Source: Luteimicrobium subarcticum
GTDB lineage: Bacteria; Actinomycetota; Actinomycetes; Actinomycetales; Cellulomonadaceae
Reading direction: 5' to 3'
Length of the DNA: 64,000 bases
Assembly (NCBI RefSeq): GCF_002798015.1
Contig: NZ_PGTZ01000006.1
Span: 496,001 to 560,000, forward strand
In this document: positions 8,213-16,482 of the stretch, in pieces
How the letters are laid out: the number at the start of each line of letters is the position of its first letter
How positions within the stretch are numbered: position 1 is the stretch's first letter
Translations under genes and position numbers: made by a program
Notes under the pieces: model-generated
Seen by the model: only the letters and a program-made list of their open reading frames with translations
Databases searched by the model: none
What the model was told of the DNA's origin: nothing

Positions 8213-11200
8213 GCGACCACCTGTCGTCCCTCGGGCTGGACCGGGCACGAGCGCACCGAGGCGCACGTCCGGCAGAGCTTGTTCTCACGGGCCTCGAACG
8301 CCGACCCGGACATCGTGCGCGCGACCTCGTCGACCACGGCCACCCACTCGGCGCGACCGTCCTCGTCGAGGCCGGCCTGGGTGCGCTCCGCCGCGCCCTT
8401 CGTGGCCCCGCCCACGTAGACCAGCCGGGCTGCGGAGGACACCGCGCCGTCCGGGACGCCGGCCGCGCCGTCGAGAGCGCCCAGGTCGACGGCGACCTGG
8501 TAGGCCCCCAGCTGCGGGTGCTCGGGCATGTCCTTCTGGGGCGGGGCGCTCGCCCCGGTCTTGAGGTCGACCACCTCGACCGTCCCGGGGCGGGGACCCG
8601 CCTCGACCCGGTCGACCGTGCCGCGCAGCACCGCGCGCTCCCCCACCTCGACCTCGAACGACGTCTCGACCGCGAGGACCTCGCGGCCCGCCACGTACTC
8701 GGCGAGCCGGCGCACCATCTCGTCCGCGCGGCGGCGCGTCTGGGTGGTCGGCCAGCCGGGCCGCAGCCCGAGCTCGGGGAACCGGCGGCGCAGCTCGTCG
8801 GCGAGCTCGTGGTGCCGGCCCGACGGGAGCGCCTCCGCGATCGCGTGGACGAGGGTGCCGAGGGTCTGGTGGGTGGCGTCCGGGGCGGTGCCGCCCACGC
8901 TCTCGAGCGCCCACCGCAGCGCGCACGCACGCACGGTCTCGACCTTCGACGGCGAGACCCGGACGCGCTCGTCGCCCTCGACGAGGGGCGCCTGCGACGA
9001 CACGTCCGACGCGCCGTACCAGTCCTGCGGCCCCGCGCCGCGGACCCCCTCGCGGGCGAGGTCCGCGACGAGACGCACCGCGGCGGCTCCCTCCGGCGAG
9101 TCAGGGTCGGCGACGGCACGGCGGCGCGCCGTCGCGACGAGACCCCGCAGGTCGAGCGGCGCCCCGGGCCGGACGGGCACGCGCGCAGGTGCGGGGTCCG
9201 CGCCGTCGCCGTCCGGGACCGGCGGCGGCGGGACGACCAGGTCGCAGAACACCGAGGGACGCTCGTCGGGGTCGTCGACGGCGGTCACGAGGAGCCGCCG
9301 CCGCGCCCGCGAGACCGCGACGGCGAACGCCCGCAGCTCGTCCGCGAGCACGGCGCGGCGTGCCTGGGCGCCGTCGGGCGACCCGCTGACGTCGCGCCGG
9401 GCCAGGACCTCCACGAGCGCCTGCGAGCCGAGCAGCGAGTCGCGCAGCCGCAGGTCGGGCCACACGCCGTCCTGGACGCCGGTCACGACGACGACGTCCC
9501 ACTCCCCGCCGGCGGCGCCGGCGGGCGTGAGCGCCGAGACCGACCCGGCGCCCGATCCCTGGGCGGCGAGGGTGTCGGCCGGCAGGTCCTGCGACGCGAG
9601 GTGCTCGAGGAAGCTCGCGACGGACGCCTGCGGCAGCCGGTCCACGAACGTCTCGGCGGCGCGGAACAGGGCGAGCACGGCGTCGAGGTCACGGTCGGCG
9701 CGGGCGCCCGCGGCGCCGCCCTCGAGCGCGGTCCGCTGCCACCGGGCGGCGAGCCCCGACGCGGCCCACGCGGCCCAGAGCACGGTCTGCGGGTCGGCGC
9801 CCGGGGCGTGCAGCGCCGTGCGGGCGGCGGCGACCACGCGGGCCACCGCAGCCGCCTGCGCGCGGACGGTGGGCGGCAGCGTGGCCGTCCGGGCGGGGTC
9901 GAGCGCGACCTCCACGAGGAGCGCGTCCGACGCTCGTCCGCCGCCGCCGGCCCGTTCCTCGGCGCGCAGCGCGCGGCGCAGGCGCCGCAGCCCGACGACG
10001 TCGAGGCCACCGACCGGCGACGTGAAGAGCTCCGCGACGACGAGGGCGCGCTCGTCCGCGGCGCTGTCCGCGTCCCCTGCCGCGTCCTCCGGCCGGTCCT
10101 CGACCGCGTCGACGCCCAGCTCGTCGGGCGTGTCCGGCGCGGCGTCGCCCGTGAGCGCGAGGCCCACGGCGGCGAGCAGGGGACGCACGGCGGGCTCGTC
10201 GCGCAGCGGGACGTCCGAGCCGAGCAGCGCGACCGGCACGGACGCGGCGAGCAGCCCGCGGCGCAGCGCGGCGAGCTGTCCGCCGGCCCGCGCGACGACC
10301 GCCATGCGGTCCCACGACGTGCCACGCAGCAGGTGCTCCTCGCGCAGGGCGCGCGCCACGTAGGCGACCTCGTCGGCCCCGGACACGAACGTGGCGACCT
10401 CGACGCTCTCAGCGCCCGAGCTGTCGGCAGACGGGCCGCGCGCAGGGTCGTCGGCGGCGGGGTCGTCGGCGGCGGGGTCGTCGCCGGCGGGGTCGTCGCC
10501 GGACGAGCTCGCGACGGCCGCTCGCCGATGAGCGGCCGCCCCGAGCGTGGGCACGGCGGAGGTGACGCGCCGCACGACGTCCCGCAGCGCCGGGCCGCCG
10601 CGGTGGACGGTCCCGAGCACGAGGGTCTCGGCGCCGAGGGCTCCGGGCTCGGCGGACAGCGGCGCGGACGCCCGGCCGACGAGCGACGGGTCGGCGCCGC
10701 GGAAGCCCTGGACGGCGACGTCGGGGTCGCCGAGCAGGACGAGGCGGGCGCCGTCGTCGCGCAGCACCCCGAGGAGCGTCGCCGTCGCGGCGGTGGCCTC
10801 CTGGTAGTCGTCGACCACCACGAGGTCCCACCGGGGGCGCGGGGTGCCGGGCAGCTCGTCGTCCCAGGCGCGCAGCGTCTCGGCGGCCTCGGCGACCACG
10901 ACGGCGGGGTCGAACCGGGCGCCGCGGTCGGGCGTGCCCGCACCGAGCGCGGTCACGGCCTGGTACTCGTCGTAGAGCTGTGCGGCGAGCACCCACTCCG
11001 GGCGGTCCTTGGCCGCGCCGAGGGCGGCGAGCCGCGCCGGTCCGAGGTCGTGCTCGGCGGCGCGCATGAGCAGGTCGCGAAGCTCCTGACGGAACCCGCG
11101 CAGCCCCAGCACCTCCGGCGGGAGCCCCTCGGGCAGGTCGAGCGGTGCGCCCTCGCCGGCGACGTGCCCGGCGAGCAGCTCGGCGAGCAGGAGGTCCTGC

Positions 11201-11682
11201 TCGGGCCCGGACACGAGCATGGGCGCGGGCTCGTCGAGCGCGTCCGCACGGGCAGCGAGCACCGCGAACGCGACGGACGCGACGGTCCGCACGAGCGGGG
11301 CGGACAGGGTGCGTCCGGCGCGCGCCGTGAGGACGTCGCGGACCGTCGCCGCGCCACGACGGGTGGCGGACAGGAGCAGGACGCGGTGCGGTGCGACGCC
11401 CCGGACGAGCGCGTCGGCGGCGACCTCGACGGCCACGGTGGTGCGACCGGTGCCCGGGGCGCCGGTGACGAGGAGGGCGGCGCCGGGCGAGAGGCGCGCG
11501 GCGGCATCCACGACGTCCGCCTGCGAGGGGTCGAGGACGAGGTCGCGCGCGGCGTGCGCGACGGGGGCCAGGAGGCGGACGGCGGGGGTCACGGGAAGAT
11601 CCCACCAGACGGGTCCGACAACCGGCCGCGCGGTGAACAGGTCGAGACCAGTCGTCTCGGCTGCCGATATCACCCTGGTCAC
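8209..11682 (-). CDS. adnA: AdnA, lead nuclease subunit with degenerate motor and Fe-S cysteines
   Basis: A 1157-residue partner of AdnB. The helicase P-loop is altered: GAPGTGRTT (74-82) has Arg for the invariant Lys, and DEYQD has become DDYQE (VVVDDYQEATAA). This fits the known AdnA arrangement, in which AdnB supplies the driving ATPase. The C-terminal nuclease is intact (VVDLKTG, then QLGAYQ). C920 plus CRTCASVRSC (C1137, C1140, C1146) make the four-cysteine set of the AddB/AdnA-type 4Fe-4S nuclease. The start is uncertain: GTG at 11682 or GTG at 11592, neither with a clear ribosome binding site. Confidence 0.92.
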   Translation of the reverse strand: MTRVISAAETTGLDLFTARPVVGPVWWDLPVTPAVRLLAPVAHAARDLVLDPSQADVVDAAARLSPGAALLVTGAPGTGRTTVAVEVAADALVRGVAPHRVLLLSATRRGAATVRDVLTARAGRTLSAPLVRTVASVAFAVLAARADALDEPAPMLVSGPEQDLLLAELLAGHVAGEGAPLDLPEGLPPEVLGLRGFRQELRDLLMRAAEHDLGPARLAALGAAKDRPEWVLAAQLYDEYQAVTALGAGTPDRGARFDPAVVVAEAAETLRAWDDELPGTPRPRWDLVVVDDYQEATAATATLLGVLRDDGARLVLLGDPDVAVQGFRGADPSLVGRASAPLSAEPGALGAETLVLGTVHRGGPALRDVVRRVTSAVPTLGAAAHRRAAVASSSGDDPAGDDPAADDPAADDPARGPSADSSGAESVEVATFVSGADEVAYVARALREEHLLRGTSWDRMAVVARAGGQLAALRRGLLAASVPVALLGSDVPLRDEPAVRPLLAAVGLALTGDAAPDTPDELGVDAVEDRPEDAAGDADSAADERALVVAELFTSPVGGLDVVGLRRLRRALRAEERAGGGGRASDALLVEVALDPARTATLPPTVRAQAAAVARVVAAARTALHAPGADPQTVLWAAWAASGLAARWQRTALEGGAAGARADRDLDAVLALFRAAETFVDRLPQASVASFLEHLASQDLPADTLAAQGSGAGSVSALTPAGAAGGEWDVVVVTGVQDGVWPDLRLRDSLLGSQALVEVLARRDVSGSPDGAQARRAVLADELRAFAVAVSRARRRLLVTAVDDPDERPSVFCDLVVPPPPVPDGDGADPAPARVPVRPGAPLDLRGLVATARRRAVADPDSPEGAAAVRLVADLAREGVRGAGPQDWYGASDVSSQAPLVEGDERVRVSPSKVETVRACALRWALESVGGTAPDATHQTLGTLVHAIAEALPSGRHHELADELRRRFPELGLRPGWPTTQTRRRADEMVRRLAEYVAGREVLAVETSFEVEVGERAVLRGTVDRVEAGPRPGTVEVVDLKTGASAPPQKDMPEHPQLGAYQVAVDLGALDGAAGVPDGAVSSAARLVYVGGATKGAAERTQAGLDEDGRAEWVAVVDEVARTMSGSAFEARENKLCRTCASVRSCPVQPEGRQVVA

Positions 11683-11698
11683 CAGATGGACGCGACCC

Positions 11699-11704
11699 TA
11701 CGAT
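11699..11704 (+). promoter_or_regulatory. -10 element of the tetR gene
   Basis: TACGAT about 25 bases before the ATG, giving a leader of roughly 18 bases with a strong GGAGG at 11719-11723. It overlaps the first CGATCG of the repeat at 11701-11719. Confidence 0.5.
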
Positions 11705-11719
11705 CGCAGCGAACGATCG
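11701..11719. repeat. CGATCG-N7-CGATCG, candidate TetR autoregulatory site
   Basis: Two copies of the self-complementary hexamer CGATCG, separated by seven bases, sit between the tetR -10 hexamer and its ribosome binding site. Position and symmetry suit an autorepression operator. Confidence 0.4.
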
Positions 11720-11728
11720 GAGGTCCTG

Positions 11729-12406
11729 ATGGCCGACACCCTGACGGCGCCGCGGCGCCGGCTCCCGCGTGCCTCGCGGCGCGCCCAGCTCCTCGGCATC
11801 GCCACCGAGCTCTTCGCGGAGCACGGTTACCACCACATCTCGATGGACGACATCGCCGACCGCGCCGGCGTGTCGAAGCCGGTCCTCTACCGCCACTTCC
11901 CGTCCAAGCTGGACCTCTACCTCGCCGTGGTCGACGCGTGCGCCGACCACCTGGTCCGCGAGGTCGAGGAGGCGCTCGCGCCGGCCCGTGCGCTCGAGGA
12001 CGTCCCCGGGCAGACGGTCGTGCGTGCGGTGGTCGACGCCTACGCGACGTTCGCGCTCACGTCCGGCCGTGCCGCGTCGCTGCTGTTCGAGTCGGACGTC
12101 ACGCGCGACGACACCGTCCGCGCCCGCGTCATGCGGCCCGACGTGACGATCGCGTGCTCGTTCGCCGACGTCCTGGTCCACCTGTCGGGCATGAGCCGGC
12201 AGCAGGCCGAGGTGCTGGGTCGGACCTTCACGGGCGTCGCCCGGACGGCAGCCGCCGAGATCGTCCGCACGCTCGCCGAGGCCGCGGACGACGAGCTCGG
12301 CCGGCGCGCGGCCGACGAGGTCGCCGACCTGCTCGCGAGCTTCACGTGGGGCGGCCTGCGCGACCTCGTCGTGACGGCCGACCCGCCGCAGACCGCCTCG
12401 GCCTGA
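11729..12406 (+). CDS. TetR-family transcriptional regulator
   Basis: A 225-residue one-component regulator. The N-terminal TetR helix-turn-helix lies at about residues 15-65 (AQLLGIATELFAEHGYHHIS...GVSKPVLYRHFPSKLDLY); the C-terminal all-helical ligand domain has no recognisable specificity. The ATG follows GGAGG with five bases spacing. It is divergent to adnA and precedes DUF3107, the same order as the TetR regulator beside the DUF3107 gene in M. tuberculosis, where the effector is also unknown. It may repress itself and possibly adnAB through the CGATCG repeat upstream. Confidence 0.9.
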   Translation: MADTLTAPRRRLPRASRRAQLLGIATELFAEHGYHHISMDDIADRAGVSKPVLYRHFPSKLDLYLAVVDACADHLVREVEEALAPARALEDVPGQTVVRAVVDAYATFALTSGRAASLLFESDVTRDDTVRARVMRPDVTIACSFADVLVHLSGMSRQQAEVLGRTFTGVARTAAAEIVRTLAEAADDELGRRAADEVADLLASFTWGGLRDLVVTADPPQTASA

Positions 12407-12487
12407 CACGGCGTCCACCGCCCGCGCGTCGTTTCAGCGCTCAGCGGATCACCGCCGCCAAGAGGCCTGCCGGACCGTGCGGCGCTC

Positions 12488-12493
12488 TAGGAT
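12488..12493 (+). promoter_or_regulatory. -10 element of the DUF3107 gene
   Basis: TAGGAT, about 68 bases upstream of the GTG start. Because the start has its own GGAGGGAG site, this transcript would carry a leader of about 60 bases. Confidence 0.45.
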
Positions 12494-12560
12494 TCCGGCA
12501 GGAGAGGCACCGATCGCGTCGCACCCGCGGCAGGCGGCGGTGCCGCCGGAGGGAGCTGAG

Positions 12561-12785
12561 GTGGAAGTCACGATCGGTGTGAAGCACCTGCCGCGCGAGC
12601 TGGTCATCGAGACCGAGCAGACGGCGGAAGAGGTCGCCAAGACGGTGTCGAAGGCGCTCCAGGGCGGGTCCACGCTCGAGCTCCAGGACTCCCGGGGACG
12701 CCGCTACGTCGTGCCGGCGGAGTCCGTCGGCTACGTCGAGATCGGCACCGAGGAGACGCGCCGGGTCGGCTTCGGCACGCTCTGA
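12561..12785 (+). CDS. DUF3107 family protein
   Basis: A 74-residue conserved actinobacterial protein beginning MEVTIGVKHLPRELVIE and ending RVGFGTL. The predicted fold is a small alpha/beta unit with an acidic helix (ETEQTAEEVAKTVSKAL). No catalytic residues are apparent and the family has no established function. The GTG start at 12561 was chosen for the GGAGGGAG at 12548-12555; a longer frame from 12477 lacks such a site. The position between TetR and the MiaE-like and DEAD-box genes is conserved in mycobacteria. Confidence 0.88.
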   Translation: MEVTIGVKHLPRELVIETEQTAEEVAKTVSKALQGGSTLELQDSRGRRYVVPAESVGYVEIGTEETRRVGFGTL

Positions 12786-12834
12786 CGTCGCGCGTCCGGC
12801 CGTCGCACGCCGACGGCCGGACGCGCGAGCGCCG

Positions 12835-13476
12835 CTACGGCGTGAGCCCGAGGTCCCGCATGCGCGACGCGTGGTTCTCGGTGAGCACTCGCGACACCTC
12901 GGCCCGGTCACCGGCCAGGCGGCCGAGCGCGGGGTGGTCCGCGAGGAGCTCCTGCACGAGGACGAGCGCCTCACCGGCGACGCGCCGCCCCCACAGCGAC
13001 AGCCGCGCGGCGAGGACGGTGTCCCGCGCCGCGGCGTCGCGCACCGCGTCGGCGGACGCCGGGTCGTGCCGGACGGCCCCCACGACGGACCGCGTCCCGT
13101 CGTCGAGCGACGCGGAGCACAGCGCGCAGAAGTCCTCGGCGATCGACCGGCCCAGGTGCTCGCGCAGGACGTCCTCCTCCCAGCCGCCGGGCTCGGTGCG
13201 CGCGTCGAAGACGTCGAACACGCCCTCGTAGTCGCGCATCGCGGGGGCGGGGTCGCCGCCCAGCTCGACGAGGTGGGCGAGCGTCGCCTCGCAGCGCGCC
13301 ATCGCCGCTGCGGCGCGCCGCGCGAGCGCGAGGCGCGGGACGGCGTCGAACGCCTCCGCGGCGTCCCGCCCGAAACGGCCGACGTCGTCGAGCTCGAACA
13401 CCGCGACGAGTGCGAGCAGCTCGCACGCGTCGGCGTGCTCGCCGGTCGACCTGTCGGGGGGCGCGGCGGACGACAT
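12835..13476 (-). CDS. Ferritin-fold protein, tRNA-(ms2io6A)-hydroxylase-like (MiaE_2)
   Basis: A 213-residue helical protein resembling the actinobacterial MiaE-like diiron family found next to rhlE in mycobacteria. Acidic helices (ALVAVFELDDVGRFGRDAAEAF, LREHLGRSIAEDFCAL) could carry iron ligands, but I cannot assign them with certainty and hydroxylase activity is unproven for this branch. The ATG at 13476 lies exactly six bases after TATGCT, so the transcript is probably leaderless. It converges on DUF3107 and diverges from the DEAD-box helicase, with the two -10 elements only about 13 bases apart. Confidence 0.78.
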   Translation of the reverse strand: MSSAAPPDRSTGEHADACELLALVAVFELDDVGRFGRDAAEAFDAVPRLALARRAAAAMARCEATLAHLVELGGDPAPAMRDYEGVFDVFDARTEPGGWEEDVLREHLGRSIAEDFCALCSASLDDGTRSVVGAVRHDPASADAVRDAAARDTVLAARLSLWGRRVAGEALVLVQELLADHPALGRLAGDRAEVSRVLTENHASRMRDLGLTP

Positions 13477-13482
13477 CCCCCC

Positions 13483-13488
13483 AGCATA
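13483..13488 (-). promoter_or_regulatory. -10 element of the MiaE-like gene (leaderless type)
   Basis: TATGCT on the minus strand, then GGGGGG, then ATG at 13476. Confidence 0.6.
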
Positions 13489-13501
13489 GGGACGCCGCGG
13501 G

Positions 13502-13507
13502 TAGACT
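13502..13507 (+). promoter_or_regulatory. -10 element of the DEAD-box helicase gene
   Basis: TAGACT in a GGTAGACTGGG context, about 219 bases before the GTG start. It predicts a leader of about 210 bases. No other good -10 hexamer is visible closer to the gene. Confidence 0.5.
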
Positions 13508-13513
13508 GGGGGC

Positions 13514-13725
13514 GTACAACGGTTGCCCGGTCGTCCTGCTTCCCGCTCGACCAGCTTCGACCCCGACGGGTCGACCACGTCGCACGTGGCCGACGTCCCG
13601 TCCCCGCATCGCGCGATCGGCTGCCGCCCGTGGCGCTCGTGCGCCCCCGGAGCCTGCCGCCCGGCCGAGGACATCTCGGTGCCGGCGGACGCGTCCGCGG
13701 CGCGAGCCCGACCCGACGAGGAACC
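13514..13725 (+). other. Long 5' leader of the DEAD-box helicase mRNA
   Basis: A stretch of about 210 bases without a convincing coding frame between the TAGACT -10 element and the helicase start. It is rich in G/C stems and ends in GAGGA just before the start. DEAD-box RNA helicase mRNAs often carry long regulatory leaders. No known riboswitch class is recognised. Confidence 0.4.
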
Positions 13726-15462
13726 GTGACGACCGACGTGACGACCGAGACTCCCCAGACCACCCCCGAGCCCGCCGACGTGACCGTCGACAGCGCCGCC
13801 GACGTGACCGTCGACGCGGCCGAGACGCTCGACGTCCCCGCGACGGACGAGGCCCCCACCCAGACGTTCGCCGACTTCGGCGTCCGCCCCGAGATCGCGG
13901 GCTCGCTCGCCGACGCGGGCATCGTCCACCCCTTCCCGATCCAGGCGATGACGCTGCCCGTCGCGATGGCGCGGCACGACATCATCGGCCAGGCGAAGAC
14001 CGGTACCGGCAAGACCTTCGGGTTCGGCGTGCCGCTGCTCGAGCACGTCGTGTCCCCCGGCGAGCCCGGCTGGGACACGAAGCCCGACGCCGGCAAGCCG
14101 CAGGCCATCGTCGTCGTCCCGACGCGCGAGCTGGCGGTGCAGGTCGCCGGCGACCTCCAGAAGGCGTCGACCCGCCGCAGCGTCCGCGTCCTCCAGCTCT
14201 ACGGCGGCCGCGCGTACGAGCCGCAGATCGAGGCGCTCCAGCGCGGCGTCGAGGTCGTCGTCGGCACGCCCGGACGCGTCGTCGACCTCATCAAGCAGCG
14301 GCACCTCGACCTGTCGCGCGCCACCACCGTGGTGCTCGACGAGGCTGACGAGATGCTCGACCTCGGGTTCCTCCCGGACGTGGAGCGCATCATCTCGGCG
14401 ACGCCCGCCAACCGGCACACCATGCTCTTCTCGGCGACGATGCCGGGCGCGGTCGTCGCGATGGCCCGCCGCTACATGACGCAGCCGACGCACATCCGGG
14501 CCAACGACCCCGACGACGCCGGCGCCACCGTCAAGAACATCAAGCAGGTCGTCTACCGCGCGCACGCACTCGACAAGGTCGAGATGCTCGCCCGCATCCT
14601 GCAGGCCGACCAGCGCGGTCTGACGATCGTGTTCACGCGCACCAAGCGCACGGCGGCGAAGGTCTCGGACGAGCTGGTCGAGCGCGGGTTCGCCGCGGCG
14701 GCCATCCACGGCGACCTCGGTCAGGGATCGCGCGAGCAGGCGCTGCGCGCGTTCCGCTCGGGCAAGGTCGACGTGCTCGTCGCGACGGACGTCGCGGCGC
14801 GCGGCATCGACGTCGACGACGTGACCCACGTCGTCAACTACCAGTGCCCCGAGGACGAGAAGACGTACCTGCACCGCACGGGCCGCACCGGCCGTGCCGG
14901 CAACCGCGGCACCGCGGTCACGTTCGTCGACTGGGACGACGTCCCGCGCTGGAGCCTCATCGACAAGGCGCTCGGGCTCGGCGTCCCCGCCCCGGTCGAG
15001 ACGTACTCGTCGTCCGAGCACCTGTACACGGACCTCGACATCCCCGCCGGCACGAAGGGCCGCCTGCCGAAGGCGCAGCAGGTCCGCGCCGGGCTCGACG
15101 CGGAGCGCCTGGAGGACCTCGGCGAGACGGGCAAGCGCACGTCGGGACGTCCGTCCGGGTCCCGCAGCGGTCACGACGGCGGTCCTTCCGGCGGCGGTCG
15201 GTCGGGCGGCACCCGGTCCGGCGGCGGTCGCTCGAGCGGCACCCGCTCCGGCGGTGACCGCGACGGGTCGCACCAGCACCCGCAGACGCGCCCCGCGACC
15301 GGAGGAGACGGCCACAGCGGGACCACGCAGGACGCCGGCGCGGCACCCACCACGTCGGCCGCGGGCGAGCAGGCACCGGCGCGCCGGCGTCGCCGTCGCC
15401 GTCGCAGCGGCGGTGCCGGTGGCGGCGCCACCGACGGCGCCCAGGGCACCTCGGAGGCCTGA
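13726..15462 (+). CDS. rhlE: DEAD-box ATP-dependent RNA helicase (RhlE-like)
   Basis: A 578-residue cytoplasmic RNA helicase, probably acting in ribosome assembly or RNA decay. In order: an acidic Thr/Val-rich N-terminus (1-45), Q motif (FADFGV...HPFPIQ), Walker A AKTGTGKT, PTRELAVQ, TPGR, DEAD (VVLDEADEMLDLGF), SAT (LFSATMP) and HRTGRTGRAG. The tail from about residue 470 is Gly/Ser/Arg-rich, ending in a run of eight arginines and a Gly-rich stretch, typical of RNA-binding extensions. The GTG at 13726 follows GAGGA. The gene is collinear with M. tuberculosis rhlE. A strong terminator hairpin follows. Confidence 0.93.
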   Translation: MTTDVTTETPQTTPEPADVTVDSAADVTVDAAETLDVPATDEAPTQTFADFGVRPEIAGSLADAGIVHPFPIQAMTLPVAMARHDIIGQAKTGTGKTFGFGVPLLEHVVSPGEPGWDTKPDAGKPQAIVVVPTRELAVQVAGDLQKASTRRSVRVLQLYGGRAYEPQIEALQRGVEVVVGTPGRVVDLIKQRHLDLSRATTVVLDEADEMLDLGFLPDVERIISATPANRHTMLFSATMPGAVVAMARRYMTQPTHIRANDPDDAGATVKNIKQVVYRAHALDKVEMLARILQADQRGLTIVFTRTKRTAAKVSDELVERGFAAAAIHGDLGQGSREQALRAFRSGKVDVLVATDVAARGIDVDDVTHVVNYQCPEDEKTYLHRTGRTGRAGNRGTAVTFVDWDDVPRWSLIDKALGLGVPAPVETYSSSEHLYTDLDIPAGTKGRLPKAQQVRAGLDAERLEDLGETGKRTSGRPSGSRSGHDGGPSGGGRSGGTRSGGGRSSGTRSGGDRDGSHQHPQTRPATGGDGHSGTTQDAGAAPTTSAAGEQAPARRRRRRRRSGGAGGGATDGAQGTSEA

Positions 15463-15474
15463 GCACACCGACCC

Positions 15475-15518
15475 GTGACGAGAGGGGCGCACCCCGCGGG
15501 GTGCGCCCCTCTCGTCAC
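15475..15518 (+). terminator. Terminator hairpin after the DEAD-box helicase
   Basis: A perfect inverted repeat with 21-base arms: left arm starts GTGACGAGAGGGG (15475-15495), right arm 15498-15518, with a two-base gap. No U-tract follows, as is usual in high-GC actinobacteria. Confidence 0.8.
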
Positions 15519-15574
15519 GCTCGGCGGGCGTTCACCCCGCACCGGTGGTCGAATCGACCGCGGGGGTGACGACG

Positions 15575-16366
15575 ATGACATCGACGATGCCAGGTCGACG
15601 ACGACCGCGCCGGTCCGTGCTCGCGGCAGGGGCGGTGGTGGTCGCAGGGCTGTTCGGCGCGTGCCAGGCGCCCGCGCCGCCGACGGACGCGGTGGGCCCG
15701 CCGAGCGTCGTCCACGGACCGGAGCTGCGTGCGTCGGCCGTCGTGGCCGTCACGACCTACCGGTACGTCCTCCCGCTGCGGCTCTGGGTCCGGAGCAGCC
15801 CGTCGAGCACCGCGCGCGTGGTGGGGACCTTCACCCGCGGCACGCGGGTGAAGGTCGTCGGTTCGACGCACGGCTGGTCCCGGATCCAGCGCGGGACGGG
15901 GTACGGGTGGCTGCCCACCGCCCACCTCGCGGTGCACGCCCCGCCGCCCGCGCCCCGCCTGGCGGACCGGGTGGCGCACGCGTACGGCGTGGCGACGGTC
16001 CTCTACTCGACGACGTCCGCCTGCGGTCGCCTGACCACGAGCCCCGCGCAGGGCGGCGTCCTCGGGTGCTACGAGCTCGCGCACCCGGGACGGATCCGGG
16101 TCGCCGCGTGGATGCGTCACTACAGCACGATGTCGCCCCCGAGCCTGGGCCGGTCGCGCACCGACGTCACGGCGCGCCACGAGGTCGCGCACGACATGAT
16201 CCGGCGCCGGTGCGGCACCGCGCTGCCGCGGGTGGCCGGGTCCCGGATCGAGCACGTCGCGGACGCCTACTCGCGGCTCTACGCCAACGCGCCCGAGGCC
16301 TACTACGGGTACACGGCGTCCGACGCGGCGAAGGCGCGCGCGATCCACGCGGGCCGCTGCTCCTGA
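15575..16366 (+). CDS. Exported lipoprotein with SH3b domain and HExxH metallopeptidase-like domain
   Basis: A 263-residue protein. Its basic N-terminus (PGRRRPRRS) and hydrophobic stretch end at LFGAC (C30), a probable lipobox, possibly exported by Tat. Residues about 55-105 form a bacterial SH3 domain (LRLWVRSSPSS...GTRVKVVGSTHGWSRI...GYGWL) that may bind cell wall. The C-terminal domain has H202-E-V-A-H206 followed 19 residues later by E226-HVAD, resembling the HExxH plus ExxxD zinc site of metallopeptidases. Its cysteines may form disulfides. The ATG at 15575 was chosen because GGGGG lies 8-9 bases upstream; a GTG at 15545 is an alternative. Substrate unknown. Confidence 0.72.
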   Translation: MTSTMPGRRRPRRSVLAAGAVVVAGLFGACQAPAPPTDAVGPPSVVHGPELRASAVVAVTTYRYVLPLRLWVRSSPSSTARVVGTFTRGTRVKVVGSTHGWSRIQRGTGYGWLPTAHLAVHAPPPAPRLADRVAHAYGVATVLYSTTSACGRLTTSPAQGGVLGCYELAHPGRIRVAAWMRHYSTMSPPSLGRSRTDVTARHEVAHDMIRRRCGTALPRVAGSRIEHVADAYSRLYANAPEAYYGYTASDAAKARAIHAGRCS

Positions 16367-16409
16367 CCGGAGCGCAGGACGAGACCTGCCGGGGCGCGAC
16401 CCCCGGGGA

Positions 16410-16432
16410 CGTCGGGCGGCCCGCCGCCGACG
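16410..16432 (+). terminator. Hairpin after the lipoprotein gene
   Basis: CGTCGGGCGG pairs with CGCCGCCGACG around a short CC loop with one bulge. It lies between the lipoprotein stop and the permease gene. Confidence 0.45.
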
Positions 16433-16436
16433 GTGC

Positions 16437-16442
16437 GAGAAT
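16437..16442 (+). promoter_or_regulatory. Possible -10 element of the permease gene
   Basis: GAGAAT in a TGCGAGAATCC context, about 41 bases before the ATG. The gene has its own GGGAG ribosome binding site, so the leader would be about 35 bases. Confidence 0.3.
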
Positions 16443-16482
16443 CCCCGTGACCTGAGCCCCGGACGACCCGCGGGAGACGTGC

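Noticed and set aside
8212-8266. Earlier start for adnB at 8266
   Set aside because: It would add 18 residues encoded inside adnA; the GTG at 8212 overlapping the adnA stop as GTGA matches the coupling used throughout this window.
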